Assembly (NCBI GenBank): GCA_902772085.1
Contig: CACXZL010000102.1
Coordinates: forward strand, 1-10,875
Direction: 5' to 3'
Origin: an uncultured Coriobacteriaceae bacterium
Lineage (GTDB): Bacteria; Actinomycetota; Coriobacteriia; Coriobacteriales; Atopobiaceae
Length of the DNA: 10,875 nt
The notes under the pieces were generated by a model. The model was not told where the DNA came from. It searched no databases and was given only the letters and a program-made list of their open reading frames with translations. Shown in pieces: positions 7,501-10,875 of this stretch. The position numbers were made by a program, and so were the translations under genes. Positions within the stretch are counted from its first letter, which is position 1; every line of letters starts with the position of its first letter.

Positions 7501-7775
7501 TGTACCTGAGCGAGCAAAGTGCCATCGAACTGCGCGTCCCCGGCGTCAGGCGCGAGGTACGCCACGTAGCGCTTGATGAGCTTGCCGCCGGAATGCTCGT
7601 CCTCATCGGGCAGAACGGCTCGGTCACGCGCGACGGACTCTATCGAGCTTTGGGCGAGCTGCTCGGATACAAACGGACCGGTCCCGCCATCGCCGCCAGG
7701 TTCGACGAGGCGCTGCTTCGGCTCACGACCCACGACATCGTAACGCTTCAGGACGACGTGTTGACGATAGCGTGA
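4353..7775 (+). CDS. DUF4011/DUF3320 helicase-nuclease, C-terminal part: SF1 helicase core, Vsr/DUF559-like nuclease, DUF3320
   Basis: About 1,140 residues continuing the preceding entry; together they would make a protein of about 1,530. Numbering is for the joined protein. About 400-880 is a long, mostly helical insert. The helicase resumes with FDTVVFDEASQ (Walker B, D932-E933), VVGDSRQMPPSDFF (motif III), WHYRSHHEQLI (motif IV), LETVQGDERD (motif V) and NVAITRAK (motif VI, near 1164). Next comes a Vsr/DUF559-like endonuclease with D1255 in YRIDMGV and E-C-D in AIECDGATYH (near 1270), followed by RQRVLESMGWRFYRIWSTDW. The end, from about 1383, is DUF3320-like (APLSEELLLKRIVDFF to the TGA). 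Enzymes of this layout are thought to unwind and cut DNA and have been linked to phage defence. The first ATG of this frame, at 4422, lacks a ribosome-binding site, so separate translation is unlikely. Confidence 0.85.
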   Translation, partial: KGEAQSRLDSYERALHERRDVIDMSLYQLFESYSALRSFRDMSFSFADVQDKGHDWMQRATELLERYVEYVPSVGPDYRENPWHGFLDAGISYEGQGTLRTDLATLSEGYRRLNDLAKEIQARYGTPDPSFADTVRWASLLDFAADSDAVTPDLLHKSRLGEAYPVLKQMGRLSQSIVPLRDKLLGGFDQAALSELNGKDLHRRLVEQHGSFFSRLLNQDYKSLVSSVQRHSKTGEKPSYQQMLELSSDLAQLQSLNEAFAEAERSAAGCLGPCYRGPDTDWGNLLVSLHKLGVLLGDDAQWLGSFTSMSAEDFERSRSAFRSDAAAIRNGVSEVAAARERVAAQFDASELDLENGSYAACVGKLEACLDDFDKLGNWKAFMDLLAKLEDAELIPYVHATIDEAMEPSEIVGTFKRCFYRQWIERIAFTVPEISTFTRVTQDQAIRTFVEKDARQYVISRAQIVSELSQRRPHMNLIAGGSALSVLRREGRKKRKQMPIRKLLSETGPLVQTVKPCFLMSPLSVSTFLDPSCISFDTVVFDEASQIFPQDAVGAIYRGKQLIVVGDSRQMPPSDFFNAAVDIEDDEVGDINDFESILDICSSVFCTKRLSWHYRSHHEQLIAFSNLNFYNNSLITFPSSTADREGIGVDYYRVDGTFDRTSKTNRAEAEFIADLVFRHFEEHPRRSIGVVAFSVAQQGLIDRIISKRRELDPSFEEYFSASRREPFFVKNLETVQGDERDTIIFSVAYAPDAQGRFIHNFGPLNREGGERRLNVAITRAKDNVKLVASISYTDIDLSRSNAVGSRLLRSYLDFAENGEVALERSVSVPVSDQFDSSFEEEVCDFLREQGFTVDTQIGCSGYRIDMGVRIPGSSDYVLAIECDGATYHSFANARDRDSLRQRVLESMGWRFYRIWSTDWFKNNAVEKERLLAAVRDALADAVTRASDNEEETEPAAVEEAQYATEAAEQPSPFEEYRQIDAMAAIERNGGNLQLGVREVLEAEAPLSEELLLKRIVDFFDRKSVTKVVLREYERRMAGCLRNGIVRRDGFLYLSEQSAIELRVPGVRREVRHVALDELAAGMLVLIGQNGSVTRDGLYRALGELLGYKRTGPAIAARFDEALLRLTTHDIVTLQDDVLTIA

Positions 7776-7791
7776 CGGAGAACCGTCCCTC

Positions 7792-7840
7792 GTGTCCGTA
7801 TGAACGCGCGCACGGGTGCGCCGCGCGTGGAGTCGGACAC
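7792..7840. repeat. Inverted-repeat element 1
   Basis: Perfect 7-base arms GTGTCCG (7792-7798) and CGGACAC (7834-7840) enclose a second perfect pair, ACGCGCG (7804-7810) and CGCGCGT (7822-7828). A further palindrome, GCGCAC-GG-GTGCGC, is centred at 7814-7815. It starts 17 bases after the helicase-nuclease stop. There is no T-run, so a classic Rho-independent terminator is not supported, although a long RNA hairpin could still slow transcription. Closely related to element 2. Confidence 0.6.
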
Positions 7841-7863
7841 CTCCGCTGAGGAACTAAGCCCCC

Positions 7864-7912
7864 GCGTCCGGAAAAACGCGCGACGTGTAGCGACGAGCGC
7901 GAAAACGGACAC
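7864..7912. repeat. Inverted-repeat element 2
   Basis: A second copy of the same design: GTCCG (7866-7870) pairs with CGGAC (7906-7910), flanked inside by runs of A, and CGCGC (7877-7881) pairs with GCGCG (7897-7901 region). Its left half-site reads GCGTCCG-n5-ACGCGCG and its right half-site, on the minus strand, GTGTCCGTTTTCGCGC. It starts 72 bases after element 1. Confidence 0.55.
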
Positions 7913-7987
7913 GTCAGCACATCTGGTGTGAAATGTGGGGCCTCGTTCCGGTCACGACAGCTTGCCACTATTCGTCGAAGCAGTGGC

Positions 7988-8094
7988 CTACTCCACCACG
8001 ACGTCGTCTGCCCCAACGATAATCTTTGCAGGCTTGTCGATGCACACGCCACGCGCCCCTAAAGCTCCATCGGGATGATGGCGTGCGTTCCCAT
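7988..8094 (-). pseudogene. Short coding-like C-terminal relic
   Basis: On the minus strand, one frame reads MGTHAIIPMEL-stop (8094 to 8059). A neighbouring frame reads RGVCIDKPAKIIVGADDV and VVE, then stops at 7990-7988. With one frameshift they join into what looks like the C-terminus of a real protein, with alternating hydrophobic and acidic residues typical of folded domains. It follows arcA on the same strand. I do not recognise the family, and chance cannot be excluded at this length. Confidence 0.2.
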
Positions 8095-8109
8095 CGGATG
8101 ATGACTTGC
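8067..8109. repeat. Imperfect tandem duplication
   Basis: CCATCGGGATGATGGCGTGC (from 8067) recurs 24 bases on as CCATCGGATGATGACTTGC (from 8091), with one deletion and a few changes. It lies about 12 bases beyond the arcA stop. Only two copies; no function is evident. Confidence 0.4.
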
Positions 8110-8120
8110 ATACATCCCAT

Positions 8121-9374
8121 CTACAGCTCGTCCCGTACGAAGGGCATGCTCATGCAGTGCGGGCCGCCACGCCCCCGGCTGAGCTCGGCCGAGGGAATCT
8201 CAAGCAGCTCGTAGCCCGCCTTGTAGAGGATGTCGTTCGTGAGGGCGTTGCGCTGATAGACGAAGATGCGGCCCGGAGACACGGCCAGCGTGTTTGATCC
8301 GTCGTTCCACTGCTCGCGCGCAGCCGCGATGGCGTCGTTTCCTCCACAGCGGATAAGCTTCACGGCATCGAGCCCCATGGCCTTTGCGAGCACGCGATCG
8401 AGGCCTTGGTCCATGCGCTCTATGGAAAGCTCGCCCACCCGTGCGCCTCGCGTCACCCGAAAGACCTCCAGCGTACGGAGGATGCCCGGATGGTACAGGA
8501 ACGCGTCGACGTCCACTTGGGTAAACACCGTGTCCAGATGCATCATGGCCCGCGTATCGGGAATCAAGAACGCATATATCTCCTCTATGGGCGGCCGACC
8601 CTCCCCGCCCCAGAAAACGTTCTTTGCGTAGAGGTCGATTGCCGCCGAGACAGTGCGCTGCGAGATGCCTATCGCCACGGTGTCTGCAGACAAGTTGAGG
8701 AAATCGCCGCCCTCGAGCCGATAGGGGCTGTTGCGCTGATACCAGATGGGCGTGTCGCGATAAGCCGGATGATAGGAAAAGACGTAATATCCCAGCAACG
8801 TCTCGCGGCGACGCGTCACGCTGTACATGCTGTTGAGGTTCACGCCGTTTCCCACGACGGTGAAGTTGTCGCGCGTGAAGTAGAGATTGGGCATCGGATC
8901 TATCACGAGGTCGGGGTTGCCGCTCTGCGCCGTTCCCACCAGATCGGCCAGCTCAAGCGAACCCGCATGCCCCAAATCGAGCTCGTCCCGACGCACGCCG
9001 CGTATGATCTCGCTCACGAACTCCCGCATGTCTTCTATGCTGTCGAGTCTCTCTCGCACGGCGGAGATGGTGCGCGCTCCCGTCAACCCGCTCTCGCGCA
9101 CGTAATCGTCCCTGAACTGTCTGCGCAGGCGAGCAGACGACTCAAGCGTCTCCGTCAGCAGGTCCTCGAGGTAGAGCACCTCCACCCCCTCCTCGCGAAG
9201 CAGGCGCGCGAACTCGTCGTGCTCGGCTTGCGCGACCTCAAGAAAGGGTATGTCGTCAAAGAGCAGCGGCTCCAAGTTTGATGGTGAGAGGTTGAGCAGT
9301 TCTTTGCCCGGTCGATGAAGCATGACTTGTCTCAGCCGTCCCACTTCGTTGTGCACGTTGAGCTTCGCTTGCAT
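8121..9374 (-). CDS. arcA: Arginine deiminase
   Basis: 417 residues, the usual family length. The ATG at 9374-9372 follows GAGGAGG with good spacing, and the protein opens LNVHNEVGRLRQVMLHRPG as family members do. The upstream in-frame extension to 9617 has no homology. The enzyme hydrolyses L-arginine to citrulline and ammonia in the cytosol, the first step of the arginine deiminase pathway, which yields ATP through carbamate kinase and raises pH. Visible active-site elements are FTRD (D169), EGGD (E221, D224), MMHLD (H279, D281) and the nucleophile C407 in GRGGPHCMSMP. Where many family members have FTRDPF, this protein has FTRDNF. No arcB, arcC or arcD is in the window. The gene diverges from ppk across 182 bases, so its control region is between them. 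Confidence 0.96.
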   Translation of the reverse strand: MQAKLNVHNEVGRLRQVMLHRPGKELLNLSPSNLEPLLFDDIPFLEVAQAEHDEFARLLREEGVEVLYLEDLLTETLESSARLRRQFRDDYVRESGLTGARTISAVRERLDSIEDMREFVSEIIRGVRRDELDLGHAGSLELADLVGTAQSGNPDLVIDPMPNLYFTRDNFTVVGNGVNLNSMYSVTRRRETLLGYYVFSYHPAYRDTPIWYQRNSPYRLEGGDFLNLSADTVAIGISQRTVSAAIDLYAKNVFWGGEGRPPIEEIYAFLIPDTRAMMHLDTVFTQVDVDAFLYHPGILRTLEVFRVTRGARVGELSIERMDQGLDRVLAKAMGLDAVKLIRCGGNDAIAAAREQWNDGSNTLAVSPGRIFVYQRNALTNDILYKAGYELLEIPSAELSRGRGGPHCMSMPFVRDEL

Positions 9375-9416
9375 GTACGCCTCCTCAGTTACGGGTCCCT
9401 GCAGACGCTGTCCAAC

Positions 9417-9425
9417 ATTATGCCA
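9417..9425 (-). promoter_or_regulatory. Extended -10 for arcA
   Basis: On the minus strand TGGCATAAT, an extended -10 of the form TG-n-CATAAT, lies about 43 bases upstream of the arcA ATG. No clear -35 at the usual distance, as is common for extended -10 promoters. I see no convincing ARG box or FNR site in the 182-base region between arcA and ppk. Confidence 0.4.
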
Positions 9426-9556
9426 TGGCAGTTGTTCGCACGCCATGTGAGCCTTCCATTTGCCGTATTCGTCGGCTTTGTCACGTCCCTCAGCGAGAAT
9501 TCGCGCGATAATGAATGGTTGCGGACGATTGCAAATACAGCCACGGAGGGGAGACC

Positions 9557-10875
9557 ATGCCAAAGAAAGAAAAACGCGACCAGAAGCAACGCGAGCGCGC
9601 CGAGATAGAGGCCGCACGCAAGGAGAAGCTCACTCCCAAGGGCGAGCAGGTCGACAAGTACTCGGCAACGACCAGCGCCTATGCGCACGAGGCGTCCATG
9701 AAGGCTCGCAAGGCCGTGAAGGAGACGATGGACCGCCTTGGCGCCGGCAAGCATCGCAACGGAGGAGGCGTCGACCTCTCCTACACGCAGAACCGCGAGG
9801 TGAGCTGGCTTCGGTTCAACAACCGCGTGCTCGACGAGGCGTTCGACGAGTCGGTGCCGCTGTTTGAGCGCCTGAAGTTCGTGGAGATCTTTGGGTCAAA
9901 CCTGAACGAGTGGTTCATGATCCGCGTAGGCGGCCTCAGCGACCTCGCCGCGCTCAAGCACGAGCCCGTAGACAACCGCAGCGGCCTCACCCCCTCGCAG
10001 CAGCTCGAGGTCATCTTCAAGATGCTGCCCCCGCTCGTGGAGCGTCAGGAGAAGGCGGAGCTCGAACTAGAGGCGCAGTTGCGGACGCGCGGCCTGACGA
10101 GAGTCACGCGCGAGAGCATGACCGACGAGGACGCCGAGTTCGTCGCGCAGTATTTCCGCAAGAACCTCTCGCCGATCCTCTCCCCCCTCATGGTGGATCC
10201 ACGGCATCCCTTCCCCAACCTGCGCAACGGATCGCTCTACGTCGTCGCCTCCCTCGACGGTCAGGACGAGACGGGAGTGCTCGGAATCATCGAGATGCCA
10301 CATCGCCTGCAGCGCATCATCCAGCTTCCCAGTCGCCCCAGCAAGTTCCGCTTCATTCTCCTCGAGGACGTGATCGCCTCGCAGACGGACAGCTGCTTCG
10401 GCGCGTACCACTCCACCAGCACCGCCATCATCCGCGTCACGCGCAACGCCGACGTCGACCCAGACGGCGAGGGAGTCGGCGAGGAGGAGGACTATCGCCA
10501 GCACATGAAGAAGGTCCTGAAGAAGCGCCTACGGCTTCAGCCCGTGCGCCTCGAGATACAGGGGGAGTTCGACCACGCGCTCAAGCACTTCATACGCGAG
10601 GAGCTCGGCCTCACCGACAACCGGGTCTTCGTCCGCAACGTCCCGCTCGACCTCTCCTACGTGTACGGGCTCGAGGAGCGAATCCCCGAGAAGCATCACC
10701 GCGAGCTGACAAACGAGCCGGTAGAGCCGCAGGAACAGACCACACAGGATGTGACCAAATACTGTACGCTTTCGATTTCCTGCGCCACGATCCTTGATAA
10801 TATGGACAAGCTGGATGAAGAAAAAATCGAGCTGGTTCCGTCTGATGGCTGGCTGCTAAAGCCTGTCAAGGTGAA
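9557..10875 (+). CDS. ppk1: Polyphosphate kinase N-terminal half joined in frame to a DUF4430-like segment (chimera, runs off the end)
   Basis: The ATG at 9557 follows GGAGGGGAG. Residues 1-72 are a charged Lys/Arg/Glu extension. Residues about 76-180 are the PPK N-terminal domain (YTQNREVSWLRFNNRVLDEA; SNLNEWFMIRVGGL, usually SNLDEFFM.RV.GL). About 185-388 is the PPK middle domain (PILSPLMVDPRHPFPNL; LEERIPEKHHRELTNEP). PPK1 reversibly moves the ATP gamma-phosphate onto polyphosphate, using His residues in C-terminal phospholipase-D-like domains, which are absent here. From about residue 389 (near 10721) the sequence changes to EPQEQTTQDVTKYCTLSISC followed by ATILDNMDKLDEEKIELVPS. It has fewer GC-ending codons and matches the start of DUF4430 domains of Firmicutes secreted proteins. 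No stop before the window end. The chimeric product should lack kinase activity. Confidence 0.85.
   Translation, partial: MPKKEKRDQKQRERAEIEAARKEKLTPKGEQVDKYSATTSAYAHEASMKARKAVKETMDRLGAGKHRNGGGVDLSYTQNREVSWLRFNNRVLDEAFDESVPLFERLKFVEIFGSNLNEWFMIRVGGLSDLAALKHEPVDNRSGLTPSQQLEVIFKMLPPLVERQEKAELELEAQLRTRGLTRVTRESMTDEDAEFVAQYFRKNLSPILSPLMVDPRHPFPNLRNGSLYVVASLDGQDETGVLGIIEMPHRLQRIIQLPSRPSKFRFILLEDVIASQTDSCFGAYHSTSTAIIRVTRNADVDPDGEGVGEEEDYRQHMKKVLKKRLRLQPVRLEIQGEFDHALKHFIREELGLTDNRVFVRNVPLDLSYVYGLEERIPEKHHRELTNEPVEPQEQTTQDVTKYCTLSISCATILDNMDKLDEEKIELVPSDGWLLKPVKV
10715..10735. other. Junction between ppk and DUF4430-like sequence
   Basis: GAGCCG occurs at 10715-10720 and again at 10724-10729, and both partner proteins naturally have an EP-(x)-EPQ segment here. 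PPK families read NEPFEPQW, whereas DUF4430 proteins have a Pro/Glu-rich PVEPQ linker. Codon use and GC fall sharply to the right. A crossover or mis-join in this short shared sequence is the simplest reading. Confidence 0.7.

Larger units (their letters stand above)
7776..8120. other. Intergenic region between the helicase-nuclease and arcA
   Basis: This 345-base stretch between two convergent genes has no intact gene. It holds the two inverted-repeat elements (7792-7912), a short minus-strand coding-like relic (7988-8094) and a near-direct repeat (8067-8109). No T-tailed terminator is evident for either flanking gene. Confidence 0.6.

Noticed and set aside
5349..7733. 794-codon open frame antisense to the helicase-nuclease
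   Set aside because: The plus strand has a clear family with catalytic motifs throughout. The antisense product is Leu/Val/Glu/Asp/Arg-rich without domains, as expected opposite a GC3-rich gene.
7792..7840. Rho-independent terminator for the helicase-nuclease
   Set aside because: Strong hairpin but no T-run after it on either strand; kept as a repeat element instead.
8406..9281. 291-codon frame antisense to arcA
   Set aside because: Arginine deiminase is unmistakable on the other strand; this frame has no motif and no ribosome-binding site.
9910..10797. 295-codon Arg/Ala/Pro-rich plus frame inside ppk
   Set aside because: Out-of-frame shadow of ppk; composition and lack of motifs fit a GC-rich alternative frame.
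1..10875. CRISPR array, rRNA, insertion sequence ends or transposase
   Set aside because: I looked on both strands and saw no regularly spaced repeats, rRNA signatures, transposase motifs or terminal inverted repeats with target duplications.

Overview
The window is GC-rich (roughly 60-65% by eye) and its main genes look like those of an anaerobic Actinomycetota of the class Coriobacteriia (Olsenella/Atopobium type). The grounds are GC-ending codon use, an arginine deiminase divergent from a polyphosphate kinase, and gut-type accessory genes. The genus is an inference from resemblance, not a search result.

Layout: (1) 3-~380 (+) is an M14/AstE-like zinc carboxypeptidase or deacylase fragment, entering from the left and cut in mid-protein. 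(2) 350-1507 (-) is a SAM methyltransferase fused to a STAS domain. It is cut at the same point, so the two genes meet tail to tail with neither C-terminus present. (3) 1508-2128 is AT-richer and holds a broken small minus-strand reading frame, a promoter-like sequence and a tRNA-like relic with an encoded CCA. (4) 2129-2734 (+) is a self-inhibited (class III) Fic AMP-transferase. (5) ~2918-3066 holds a decayed sce7726-like PD-(D/E)XK gene. (6) 3179-7775 (+) is one very large helicase-nuclease gene, in the order DUF4011, SF1 helicase, Vsr/DUF559-like nuclease, DUF3320. It is split by a frameshift near 4350. (7) 7776-8120 holds two related inverted-repeat elements and a short coding-like relic. 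(8) 8121-9374 (-) is arginine deiminase (arcA). (9) 9557-~10720 (+) is the N-terminal half of polyphosphate kinase (ppk1). It changes abruptly at about 10715-10735 into lower-GC sequence encoding what looks like a Firmicutes DUF4430 domain, still in frame, and runs off the right end.

Functionally, 2000-7915 reads as an accessory or defence-type island: tRNA-like relic, Fic toxin, nuclease relic, and a helicase-nuclease of a type linked to anti-phage defence. arcA and ppk are core metabolism (arginine-derived ATP, polyphosphate storage).

Both ends carry gene-interrupting junctions (near 360-382 and near 10715-10735). These may be genuine rearrangements, but chimeric assembly is at least as likely and should be tested before any fusion protein is believed.
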